From: JBCBKP01 sp038746265
Lineage (GTDB): Bacteria > Planctomycetota > Phycisphaerae > Phycisphaerales > UBA1924
NCBI GenBank assembly: GCA_038746265.1
Contig: JBCDKU010000057.1
Coordinates: 1 to 16,835, forward strand
DNA: 16,835 nucleotides
Reading direction: 5' to 3'
Each line of letters starts with the position of its first letter. Position 1 is the stretch's first letter. Below are positions 5,081 through 12,115 of this stretch, piece after piece. The notes below the pieces were generated by a model. The model was not told the origin of the DNA, made no database searches, and saw only the letters and a list, made by a program, of their open reading frames with translations. Position numbers and translations under genes: made by a program.

Positions 5081-7801
5081 GTGAACCGTTCCGAGAACCT
5101 GACGAATTTCCGTCGTCTCGCCCTCCCGGCCCTTGGCGCGATCGTTGCCCTCGCGGGCGGCTGCGCCTCGCGTGACGACATCACCGCCAACGTCCGCGAC
5201 AGCGAGCCGCTGGCCACCCGGTCGCTCGACGCGACCAACGCCGAGGGCGCGTACACCGAGCCCTACTACAAGACGCTCGCCAAGGAGGTCCGCCTCCCCG
5301 AGCGTTGGCTGAGCGAGGCGGTCGATTCGACCGCTGAGATCGAGTCGCGTCGCGCCGCGGCGTTCACCTCGCAGCTCACCGCCGATGCCGACCGCGACGA
5401 GCAGCTCGCGTACTCGGACTCGGAGTTCCAGACCGCGATGAGCGATCGTGAGTCGCAGCTCGCGACCGCCGACCGCATGGACCAGGTGTTCAACGCGGGT
5501 CGCCGCGAGACGTCGAGCCGCATCGACGCCCGCCAGATCGCGGCGATCGCCGATCAGCAGCGCGAGGAGGCGTTCCTCGCCGCGTCGATCAAAGAGTGGC
5601 AGCGCGAGGTCGAGGAGATCCGCTCGCAGGCCGAGACCAACTGGGCGCAGGCCCTCGCGGAGCACGAGCAGATGCTCGCCGCCCGCACGGCCGCGGAGCA
5701 CCGCGGCGGCGCGACGATCCAGCAGATGCGGATCGTCCGTGAGCAGACCTCGACCCGCGCCGACGAGCAGGTCTCGTCGCTGCGTGCCGAGAGCGAGTCG
5801 GTCGCCAAGACCACCGAGGCCGAGGTCGCTGACCTGAACCAGCAGGCCCAGACCGCCCGCGAGACGGCGTTCGCCCTCGCGAAGGACGCGACCGAGCAGG
5901 CCCGCTCGCTCGAGGAGCAGAGCAAGGCCAAGATCGCGGAGATGCTCGCCGAGGCCGAGGCCTTTGAGGCTCAGGACGCCGGCGCCCAGTTCGACCTGTC
6001 CGTGAACGCGGCCGAGGTGGAGTACAACGACGCGGCGCAGGAAGCCGCGACGATCCGCGCCCAGGCCGAGGAAGACCGCCGCCGCTTCGGCGCCGAGATC
6101 GAGTCCGAGTTCGCGGCTCTTGCCGAGGACCGCCGGCTTGCCGACGTGACGCTCACCGAGGCGACCGAGTGGATCAGCCAGCAGTTCAACCGCCAGATGG
6201 CGGCCGTCGAGGCCAAGCGTGCCCGCGCGACCGCCGCCGAGGCGAGCGCCCGCGCGGCGTTCATCGAGGCCGAGGTCGCTGCCCGCGTGGCGGCGATCCG
6301 TGAGCAGGCGGCCCACGACCGCAAGCTCGCCGAGGACGAGATCAACCGCATCGAGACCGAGGCGCGTGCCCAGGCCGCGAAGATGCAGGCCCGCCTGCTC
6401 TCGCAGATCGCCAAGGAGGCGAAGAACGGCTCGGTGAACCTCGTCGAGCCGCAGGACGAGACCAAGCCCAACCGCGACGCCTCGACCCCGGGCGCGACCC
6501 GCGCGAGCGGCAAGCCGGTCATCGTCGAGCCGGACCGCATCGCCGACTTCAAGATCGGCCTCGCGAAGGCGACCAAGCTCCGCACCGAGGCCGACGCGCA
6601 GGCGTCGGAGGCGATCGCTTCCCGCGATCAGGAGCACGCCGAGTTCGTGTCGTGGCACACGCAGAAGCTCGCGGAGGACGAGGCTTGGGAGGCCCGGATC
6701 ATCGCGAAGCAGCAGCAGCAGGCCGCGTCGATCGCGCAGCTGCTCGCCAAGGCCGACGCGGTGATCGCGACCGCCGACGCCGAGCGGAACCGCGCTCTGG
6801 TTGACGCCGACTCGTCGCGCAAGACGACGATCGCGAAGATCGAGTCGCTCCGCAGCGGCGCCGATGCGCTCGAGAAGAAGTCGTCCGCCCGCGTGAACCA
6901 GCTTCTCGCTCAGGCCGACGCGCACCGCCGCAACGGGCAGAGCCAGGCCCTCGCCCTCGAGGTCCGCCGCGACTCGACGCTCCGCCGCGGCACCGCCCGC
7001 GCCAACCAGCTGCTCGCCGAGGCCGAGAGCCTCGAGACCAGCCAGCGTGCGGCCGTCGCGCAGCTCGATCAGAAGATCCAGGCCGCCGAGCAGATCCTCA
7101 GCGCCGAGCTCGCTCGCATGGACGCCTCGTCGGACAGCTACCTCGCTGTCTCCCAAGCGAACTTCGAGGAGCAGACCGCGCAGGCAGAGACCTTTGAGCG
7201 GATCGCGATCGTCAACGCCACCGAGCTCGCCGCGGCCCACGAGGCCTCGAAGCGTCGCTCGGCTGCTGACCTCGCTCACCTTCGTCGCCTGAATGACGCG
7301 CAGCGTCTGGCGCACGAGGCGGAGGTTCAGCGGACCACCGCGATCGCCGAGGCTGATCTGCAGCGTGCCGAGGCGTTCGACCTCGCCCGCCGCGCCCAGA
7401 TCGACTCGATGAACTCGATCGCCTACGCCGCGGCTCAGGAGCAGCTCGCGGTTGCCGACGCCGAGGAGACAGCGGTCGCCAAGCTCTTCGACGCCCGCAT
7501 CGCCGGCACGCAGGCCGACCGCGACCGCGCGTACGCCTCGGACTTCCTGACCGCCTTCCGCGATCAGACCCGCCGCCGCCAGGCCGGTGCCCGGGCGATC
7601 GCGGCTCGCGAGCTCGCGGGCGAGGCCGAGCAGCGCTTCCGCGACGCGGCCCGTGACTTCACGGTCACGGCCCAGAGCAACTGGGACAGCCGCCTGGCGA
7701 CCCCGCCGGCGCTGCCGAACCCGCTCTCGACGGAGGACCTGTTCCAGAACGCGAGCGACCTGAAGCAGTTCGTGATCGTGCCGACGAACTTCGACGACTA
7801 A
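5081..7801 (+). CDS. Giant Ala/Glu-rich coiled-coil lipoprotein of unknown function
   Basis: I do not recognise this 906-residue protein as a named family. Residues 1-27 form a lipoprotein signal peptide: a basic start, a hydrophobic stretch LALPALGAIVALAG, then the lipobox AGGC with Cys28. So it is probably exported and anchored to a membrane facing the periplasm. Residues about 80-850 are almost pure alpha-helix of Ala, Glu, Arg, Gln and Asp with few prolines or glycines, typical of a long coiled coil. A short break at about 460-490 (Asn/Pro/Thr/Gly) splits it into two rods. The motif [EQ]-[ML]-L-A-x-A-[ED] recurs near residues 287, 553, 605 and 642, suggesting degenerate internal repeats. 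The tail from about 865 is non-helical and ends NFDD. Strong Shine-Dalgarno, very regular GAG/GCC/CGC codon use and a strong terminator suggest high expression. A structural envelope role is possible but unproven. Confidence 0.85.
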   Translation: MNRSENLTNFRRLALPALGAIVALAGGCASRDDITANVRDSEPLATRSLDATNAEGAYTEPYYKTLAKEVRLPERWLSEAVDSTAEIESRRAAAFTSQLTADADRDEQLAYSDSEFQTAMSDRESQLATADRMDQVFNAGRRETSSRIDARQIAAIADQQREEAFLAASIKEWQREVEEIRSQAETNWAQALAEHEQMLAARTAAEHRGGATIQQMRIVREQTSTRADEQVSSLRAESESVAKTTEAEVADLNQQAQTARETAFALAKDATEQARSLEEQSKAKIAEMLAEAEAFEAQDAGAQFDLSVNAAEVEYNDAAQEAATIRAQAEEDRRRFGAEIESEFAALAEDRRLADVTLTEATEWISQQFNRQMAAVEAKRARATAAEASARAAFIEAEVAARVAAIREQAAHDRKLAEDEINRIETEARAQAAKMQARLLSQIAKEAKNGSVNLVEPQDETKPNRDASTPGATRASGKPVIVEPDRIADFKIGLAKATKLRTEADAQASEAIASRDQEHAEFVSWHTQKLAEDEAWEARIIAKQQQQAASIAQLLAKADAVIATADAERNRALVDADSSRKTTIAKIESLRSGADALEKKSSARVNQLLAQADAHRRNGQSQALALEVRRDSTLRRGTARANQLLAEAESLETSQRAAVAQLDQKIQAAEQILSAELARMDASSDSYLAVSQANFEEQTAQAETFERIAIVNATELAAAHEASKRRSAADLAHLRRLNDAQRLAHEAEVQRTTAIAEADLQRAEAFDLARRAQIDSMNSIAYAAAQEQLAVADAEETAVAKLFDARIAGTQADRDRAYASDFLTAFRDQTRRRQAGARAIAARELAGEAEQRFRDAARDFTVTAQSNWDSRLATPPALPNPLSTEDLFQNASDLKQFVIVPTNFDD

Positions 7802-7888
7802 CTGGAGCGCTCGGGCGCGGCCTCCGCCGCTTCCTTGCTCTGGTACGTCTCGCGGAGCGGGGCTCCGCGGGCTGATCGGAACACTCTT

Positions 7889-7927
7889 GCCGCCCGATCC
7901 TGATATGGTCGGGCGGCTTTCTTTTTT
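7889..7927 (+). terminator. Rho-independent terminator of the coiled-coil lipoprotein gene
   Basis: GCCGCCCGA (7889-7897) pairs perfectly with TCGGGCGGC (7909-7917) across an 11-base loop, followed by TTTCTTTTTT (7918-7927). It lies 87 bases after the lipoprotein stop codon. Confidence 0.9.
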
Positions 7928-7950
7928 GGTGGTTGAGTTTGTTCCAAAAT

Positions 7951-7983
7951 GACAACCGCCGGCCTTTGGGGGCCGGCGGTGTC
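7951..7983 (-). terminator. Hairpin terminator of tRNA-Leu
   Basis: The arms 7951-7964 (GACAACCGCCGGCC) and 7971-7983 (GGCCGGCGGTGTC) pair with one bulged base around loop TTTGGG. Read on the minus strand it comes 11 bases after the tRNA 3' end and is followed by ATTTTGG. It could also slow plus-strand transcription, but the hairpin at 7889-7927 already does that job. Confidence 0.65.
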
Positions 7984-7994
7984 GTTTATTCGAA

Positions 7995-8080
7995 TGCGGA
8001 TGAGAGGGCTCGAACCTCCACGGGGTTTTACCCCCACTAGGACCTGAACCTAGCGCGTCTGCCAATTCCGCCACATCCGC
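7995..8080 (-). tRNA. tRNA-Leu (anticodon CAG)
   Basis: The minus strand folds into a full class II tRNA. The acceptor stem GCGGATG pairs with CATCCGC, plus discriminator A. The D-arm is of the GGCGGAATTGGCAGACGC type seen in leucine tRNAs. The anticodon stem is CTAGG/CCTAG with loop TTCAGGT, so the anticodon is CAG and reads CUG codons. The long variable arm is TGGGGGTAAAACCCCGT and the T-arm is GGAGG-TTCGAGC-CCTCT. The CCA end is not encoded. It lies 90 bases downstream of recA on the same strand and has its own terminator. Confidence 0.97.
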
Positions 8081-8091
8081 GGGCAGAACGG

Positions 8092-8120
8092 AGTTTAGGC
8101 AGGGTGCTTCGGGCGTTCAG
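8092..8120 (-). promoter_or_regulatory. Candidate tRNA-Leu promoter
   Basis: On the minus strand CTGAAC (8115-8120) and TAAACT (8092-8097) are 17 bases apart, with the -10-like hexamer 11 bases before the tRNA 5' end. The match is partial, so read-through from recA is an alternative. Confidence 0.25.
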
Positions 8121-8121
8121 T

Positions 8122-8159
8122 GGACCCGGCATCGGAATGACGGGGCCTGGCACGGGTCC
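8122..8159. repeat. Inverted repeat between recA and tRNA-Leu
   Basis: GGACCCG (8122-8128) and CGGGTCC (8153-8159) are perfect inverted repeats around a 24-base loop. There is no T-run on either side, so this is at best a weak or Rho-assisted end for recA transcription or a processing hairpin. Confidence 0.25.
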
Positions 8160-8170
8160 CGCAATATGCG

Positions 8171-9406
8171 TTATGCGTTCGCGGTTTCCGGCTGCTCGGG
8201 CTTCTTGGCGGGCTTGGGGGCCTTGATCTCGAGGACCGCGGCGCGGATCTCCTGCGAGAGCTCGGGGTTGTCGCGGAGGAACTCCTTCGCCCGCTCGCGG
8301 CCCTGGCCCAGGCGGATGTCGCCGTAGCTGTACCACGCGCCGGACTTCTCGCAGACCTTGCACTCGACGGCGAGATCGACGAGGTCGCCAGACCAGCTGA
8401 TGCCCTCGTCGAACATGATGTCGAACTCGGCCTGGCGGAAGGGCGGGGCGACCTTGTTCTTGACGACCTTGACGCGGGTGCGGTTGCCGACGGAGACGTC
8501 GCCGTCCTTGATCTGGCCCGTGCGGCGGATGTCGAGACGGACGGAGCTGTAGAACTTGAGCGCGCGGCCGCCCGGGGTGGTCTCGGGGCTGCCGAACATG
8601 ACGCCGATCTTCTCGCGGATCTGGTTGATGAAGATGACGGTGCAGTTCGAGCGGGCGATCACGCCCGTGAGCTTGCGCATCGCCTGCGACATCAGGCGGG
8701 CCTGCAGACCGACGACGGCGTCGCCCATGTCGCCCTCGATCTCGGCCCGCGGGATCAGGGCGGCGACCGAGTCCACGATGATCACGTCCACCGCGTTGGA
8801 GCGGACGAGCAGCTCACAGATATCGAGCGCCTGCTCGCCCGTGTCGGGTTGGCTGACGAGCAGTTCGTCGATGTTGACACCCAGGCGGCGGGCCCAGGTC
8901 GGGTCGAGGGCGTGCTCGGCGTCGATGAAGGCCGCGACGCCGCCCTTGCGCTGGGCGTTGGCGACGACGGTGAGGGCCAGGGTGGTCTTACCGGAGCTTT
9001 CCGGGCCGAACACCTCGACGATGCGGCCGCGGGGGATGCCGCGTCCGCCGAGAGCGAGATCGAGCGAGAGAGTGCCGGTCGAGATGCCGGGGATGGCGAG
9101 GTAGGCGTCCTCGTCGAGCCGCATGATCGCACCCTTGCCGAAGGAGCGATCGATCTGAGAGAGCGCCCGGTCGAGGGCCTGCTGCTTCTCGGGGTCGGGC
9201 TTGAGTGCCGGCGGCTGTGCGGATGCCGTGCCGGCCTTGGCTTCAACCTCAGCGGCGGGCCTGGTGCCGGCTTTGTCGGTGGCGGTTTTGCCGCCTGACT
9301 TGGCCTTTGAAGTCCCGTTTGAAGAACCGTTTGAGGAACTGGCGGAATCCGCCTTCGCGGACGACGACTTCGGAGCGGTAGCGCTATTGGACGAACTGCG
9401 GGCCAT
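8171..9406 (-). CDS. recA: Recombinase A with a low-complexity N-terminal extension
   Basis: RecA is the ATP-dependent DNA strand-exchange protein of homologous recombination and the co-protease for LexA-type repressors. The 411-residue product has a clear core from about residue 71 (DPEKQQALDRALSQIDRSFG). Landmarks are the Walker A motif GPESSGKT (134-141), DAEHALDP, the Walker B strand VDVIIVDSVAALIPRAEIEG, loop L2 (INQIREKIGVMFGSPETTPG) and the C-terminal domain ending in a Lys/Pro/Glu-rich tail. The unusual part is residues 1-70, rich in Ser, Lys, Ala and Gly, which ordinary RecA proteins (about 350 residues) lack. The ATG start is well supported by AAAGGAGGG (9412-9420), so the extension is probably translated. 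The gene is followed on the same strand by tRNA-Leu. Confidence 0.98.
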   Translation of the reverse strand: MARSSSNSATAPKSSSAKADSASSSNGSSNGTSKAKSGGKTATDKAGTRPAAEVEAKAGTASAQPPALKPDPEKQQALDRALSQIDRSFGKGAIMRLDEDAYLAIPGISTGTLSLDLALGGRGIPRGRIVEVFGPESSGKTTLALTVVANAQRKGGVAAFIDAEHALDPTWARRLGVNIDELLVSQPDTGEQALDICELLVRSNAVDVIIVDSVAALIPRAEIEGDMGDAVVGLQARLMSQAMRKLTGVIARSNCTVIFINQIREKIGVMFGSPETTPGGRALKFYSSVRLDIRRTGQIKDGDVSVGNRTRVKVVKNKVAPPFRQAEFDIMFDEGISWSGDLVDLAVECKVCEKSGAWYSYGDIRLGQGRERAKEFLRDNPELSQEIRAAVLEIKAPKPAKKPEQPETANA

Positions 9407-9579
9407 GGTGGCCCTCCTTTCCCTGCCTGCGTGCGGGGCCTCGGGCGTTCTTGGCGGGGAGCCTGCTGCTCTCGAGCCTCAGCCGTGCGGGCCGCACGTG
9501 TGCCGACGCTCATCACCCGTGATCCACACCGGATCGCGGAGCGGCCGGGGGCGGCGTCGAACGCGGGCCCGGCGGGCAG

Positions 9580-9608
9580 AAGATACACACAACCGAACCC
9601 GAACGCAA
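9580..9608 (-). promoter_or_regulatory. Candidate recA promoter
   Basis: On the minus strand TTGCGT (9603-9608) and TATCTT (9580-9585) are separated by 17 bases, about 175 bases before the recA start. The -10 matches four of six consensus bases and the -35 three of six. The spacer is exact. An inverted repeat overlaps the -35. Confidence 0.4.
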
Positions 9609-9613
9609 GCGTT
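9602..9613. promoter_or_regulatory. Inverted repeat over the recA -35, candidate operator
   Basis: AACGC-AA-GCGTT is a perfect 12-base inverted repeat (9602-9613) covering the proposed recA -35. A damage-response repressor is the obvious guess for recA, but this sequence matches neither the CTGT-N8-ACAG nor the CGAAC-N4-GTTCG LexA boxes. Confidence 0.3.
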
Positions 9614-9643
9614 TGGGTGGTGATTGGCCAACATTTTGTTGCC

Positions 9644-9728
9644 GAACTTCAACCGGACCCAAGTTCAGGGGTGGATTCCGTCTGCCACCGCCAGAAACTG
9701 CCCGAGAACCTCGGAATCGGGTGGTGGC
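9644..9728. promoter_or_regulatory. Inverted repeats in the leader of the PAP-CTERM gene
   Basis: GAACTT (9644-9649) faces AAGTTC (9661-9666) across 11 bases. Further on, CCGAG-AAC-CTCGG (9702-9714) lies inside GCCACC (9684-9689) and GGTGGC (9723-9728), giving a nested fold 50-95 bases before the start at 9779. These may be an operator and a leader hairpin. The remaining parts of the 372-base gap (9421-9579 and 9729-9778) show no gene or motif that I recognise. Confidence 0.3.
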
Positions 9729-9778
9729 GATCGCGGACATGCGCATCGTTTGAGTTCATCCGTAGATGGGGATTCATC

Positions 9779-10351
9779 ATGCAGAAGACTTCGCTTGTCC
9801 TGGCTGCTGCGTGCGGTCTGACGTCCGTCGCTCAGGGTCAGCTTGTCGTCGATCAGATCGGTGCCACGCTGGTTGCTGGTGGTCTGGGCGGTCCGGTGGT
9901 TCAGACGTTCACGCCGGCCCTCGACAACATCGCGGCGATCGAGATCGGGATCAACGGAACCGGCGCCCTGACGACCGACGTCACGGTGTCGGTGTTCTCG
10001 ATGTACGACGGGTCGGGCTCGGTCGGCGGCCTTTCGGGGCTGCTCGGGACCGTGACGGTCACCGATGTCGATCGCGGGACGCGGCCGCTCCTGACCTTCG
10101 ACAGCCCGTTCCTTGTGACGCCCGAGGTGCAGCTCTTCATGCTCGTCGAGCTCTCCGATGCGCTCGTTGTGAGTGCGGACCGCGACAGCCCCTCGCCGTA
10201 CGACCGTGGCTCGGTCGTCATCGGCGGCGGCAACCTCTCGGGAACCGACATCGTCTTCCGGACGTTTGCAGATCCGAACATCCCCGCGCCCGCGGCTGCG
10301 GCGGTCTTTGGTGCGGGCGGCCTGCTCGCGGCTCGGCGTCGCCGAGCCTGA
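9779..10351 (+). CDS. Secreted protein with PAP (PEP-CTERM-like) sorting tail
   Basis: The 190-residue protein has a signal peptide at its start (MQKTSLVLAAACGLTSVAQG, probable cut after about residue 20). The body is Val/Thr/Gly/Asp-rich and likely beta-sandwich, with no enzyme motif I recognise. The C-terminus (about 167-190) has the three-part sorting signal: a proline motif IPAPA, a hydrophobic Ala/Gly/Leu segment AAVFGAGGLLAA, then RRRRA. This fits PEP-CTERM-type tails processed by an exosortase and common in Phycisphaerae and other planctomycetes, with Ala in place of the usual Glu. It is likely a cell-surface or exopolysaccharide-associated protein. ATG at 9779 is chosen because it starts the signal peptide and has GGGGA about 6 bases upstream. 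The open frame extends upstream to 9431 without signal. It is convergent with the S10 peptidase gene. Confidence 0.8.
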   Translation: MQKTSLVLAAACGLTSVAQGQLVVDQIGATLVAGGLGGPVVQTFTPALDNIAAIEIGINGTGALTTDVTVSVFSMYDGSGSVGGLSGLLGTVTVTDVDRGTRPLLTFDSPFLVTPEVQLFMLVELSDALVVSADRDSPSPYDRGSVVIGGGNLSGTDIVFRTFADPNIPAPAAAAVFGAGGLLAARRRRA

Positions 10352-10380
10352 TTACTGCTTATCGCATTACTGCTTACCGC
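10351..10380. repeat. Two-copy 15-base tandem repeat across convergent gene ends
   Basis: ATTACTGCTTATCGC (10351-10365) is followed directly by ATTACTGCTTACCGC (10366-10380), one base different. The first copy starts on the last base of the PAP-CTERM gene stop and the second includes the S10 peptidase stop codon (10374-10376). Confidence 0.6.
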
Positions 10381-12050
10381 TCGGTCGCGTCGCCCTTCGG
10401 GGTCTCTCTGTAGAACGTCAGCATGTCGTTGCGCAGCTTCTCGCGGGACGCGCGGCGGATGTACATCATGTGGCCCGCCTCGTAGTAGCCCACGCTGACG
10501 TTGCCGCGCAGCTCGGGGCGAAGCATGAGGTGATCGACGGTGTAGTCGGCCGCGAAGTAGGGCGTCGCGAGGTCGAAGTAGCCCGAGGCGACGAAGACGC
10601 GCAGGCTGGGCTGCTGGTGCATCGCCTGGCGGAGGTCCTCGCCGACGTTCGTGTAGCGGTTCTCGCCCCGGCCCGCGTAGGACCAGGGGCTGACCGCGCC
10701 GGACAGGATCAGGTAGTTCAGGTCGGAGTCGAAGCCCAGCTCGTCGCGGAGGTACTGGTTGAGCGAGGCGGTGTAGCTGCCGCTGATGGCCGCCATGGAT
10801 GGGTCGTACTCGGTCGAGTCGCCGACGTCGTCGATGTCGAGGCCGACGAAGCGTGAGTCGAGGCGGCCCGCGGTGCGGCCGTCGCTGCGCAGGAGTTCCT
10901 TGCTGAACGACTGCTGCGGCACGCGCAGGTTGGATCGCAGGATGAAGTCCACGCTGACGCCCGTGAGCTCTGACATGCGGGTGGCGATGGCTCGCTGTTC
11001 TTCGGGGGTGAGCTGGGTTCCTCGCAGGAGCGCGAGGGCGTAGTCGCCGATCGCGAACCGCTCGGCTTCACGCAGGGCGTCGCGGAGGGGCAGGTTCTGC
11101 AGGCGGGGCGGGAGCTTCTGGTGGAAGTGCGCGGTCGCGGTGTAGGTCGGCAGGAAGAGCATGTAGGGCAGGTCGTTGCCGTCGTTGAAGCGGATGGTTT
11201 GGAAGTTCAGGACGGTCGAGATCAGGATGACGCCGTTGATCGCGATGCGATCGGACCACAGCTCGCGCGCGACGCCGGCGGCCCGGGTCGTGCCGTATGA
11301 CTCGCCCGCGAGGTACTTGGGGCTCGACCAGCGGCGGTGATCTCCGATCCAGCGACGGATGAACTCGGCGACCGACTCGAGGTCGCCCTCGACGCCGTGG
11401 AACTTGCCCTTCTCCTCATCGCGGAGCGCGCGGGAGTAGCCCGTCGAGACCGGGTCGATAAAGACCAGGTCGGTGACGTCGAGGAGCGAGTCCTCGTTCT
11501 CAACGACGCCGTAGGGCGCGGGGCCGGGCCTGCCGAAAGCGTCGGCGTACGCGACGCGGCGGGGACCGAACATTCCGAGGTGGAGCCAGACCGAGCTGGA
11601 GCCCGGGCCTCCGTTGAAGACGAAGGTCACGGGACGTTCGCGGGCGGGCGGCATCGCGATGAGCTCATTGAGACCGAGACCCGCCTCGCGGGCGAGCTTG
11701 GCGACGAGCGGGAGCGCCCGCGGCGCGCCGTCGGCGCCGAATGCCGCCCGAACGCGGTTGAAGGCGTCATCGCCCAGCAGCCGGCGGACCTCCTCGGTGA
11801 CGCCCTGCTGCGTCCAGTTGCCGAGGCGGATGTAGTCCATGTGGAACATGGCGGCCTCGGTCTTGAGCAGGTCATCGGTGAGGTGCAGCACGCTCGCCTC
11901 GGCGAGGTACTCGATGGTCTGCCCCGCGACGCGGCCGCGGTGGTAGGTGATCGAGGGCTCGCTCGGGTAGCGGATGGGCTCGTCCTGAGCGTGGGCGAGG
12001 GGGGTGAGGAGGGAGCAGGCGAGCAGGACGAGGGCGGCGATCGTTCTCAT
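10374..12050 (-). CDS. Exported S10 family serine carboxypeptidase
   Basis: The 558-residue protein is an alpha/beta-hydrolase of peptidase family S10, which removes C-terminal residues from peptides, usually at acidic pH. Residues 1-21 are a signal peptide (MRTIAALVLLACSLLTPLAHA). The oxyanion region NGGPGSSS lies at 146-153. The nucleophile is Ser251 in GESYGT, the catalytic Asp is probably Asp493 in SGYFDLATPY, and His527 in AGHMMY completes the triad. IDPVSTGYS (198-206) is also typical. All catalytic residues are intact, so the enzyme should be active outside the cytoplasm. No Shine-Dalgarno is seen before the ATG. Instead TAGGTT lies exactly 6 bases upstream, suggesting a leaderless mRNA. 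It is divergent from the carboxyltransferase gene and convergent with the PAP-CTERM gene. Confidence 0.93.
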   Translation of the reverse strand: MRTIAALVLLACSLLTPLAHAQDEPIRYPSEPSITYHRGRVAGQTIEYLAEASVLHLTDDLLKTEAAMFHMDYIRLGNWTQQGVTEEVRRLLGDDAFNRVRAAFGADGAPRALPLVAKLAREAGLGLNELIAMPPARERPVTFVFNGGPGSSSVWLHLGMFGPRRVAYADAFGRPGPAPYGVVENEDSLLDVTDLVFIDPVSTGYSRALRDEEKGKFHGVEGDLESVAEFIRRWIGDHRRWSSPKYLAGESYGTTRAAGVARELWSDRIAINGVILISTVLNFQTIRFNDGNDLPYMLFLPTYTATAHFHQKLPPRLQNLPLRDALREAERFAIGDYALALLRGTQLTPEEQRAIATRMSELTGVSVDFILRSNLRVPQQSFSKELLRSDGRTAGRLDSRFVGLDIDDVGDSTEYDPSMAAISGSYTASLNQYLRDELGFDSDLNYLILSGAVSPWSYAGRGENRYTNVGEDLRQAMHQQPSLRVFVASGYFDLATPYFAADYTVDHLMLRPELRGNVSVGYYEAGHMMYIRRASREKLRNDMLTFYRETPKGDATER

Positions 12051-12056
12051 GGGGGC

Positions 12057-12062
12057 AACCTA
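12057..12062 (-). promoter_or_regulatory. -10 element for leaderless S10 peptidase mRNA
   Basis: TAGGTT (TANNNT type) on the minus strand ends 6 bases before the ATG at 12050, placing the likely transcription start at or next to the start codon. No good -35 and no Shine-Dalgarno are visible. Confidence 0.5.
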
Positions 12063-12103
12063 TCACGACGAGCAGCGGTCGGCGTAGAGGTTCGATGCCT
12101 TCC

Positions 12104-12109
12104 TACCCT
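12104..12109 (+). promoter_or_regulatory. -10 element for leaderless carboxyltransferase mRNA
   Basis: TACCCT ends 6 bases before the ATG at 12116, the same arrangement as at the divergent peptidase gene and at 13807-13812. It supports 12116 over the upstream in-frame ATG at 12095. Confidence 0.5.
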
Positions 12110-12115
12110 CGCGGC

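Noticed and set aside
4097..8074. Very long minus-strand open frame (about 1325 codons) antisense to the coiled-coil lipoprotein
   Set aside because: It begins inside tRNA-Leu with the well-known false start MAELADALGSGPSGG and runs antisense to a gene with strict codon bias. The composition is low-complexity Leu/Arg/Gly and it ends inside the RNase HII-like gene in another frame.
9431..9778. Upstream extension of the PAP-CTERM open frame
   Set aside because: It would bury the signal peptide inside the protein; the ATG at 9779 starts the signal peptide directly.
12095..12115. Earlier ATG of the carboxyltransferase gene
   Set aside because: It adds 7 unconserved residues (MPSYPRG) and lies upstream of the likely -10 element; it remains possible because GAGG is 4 bases before it.
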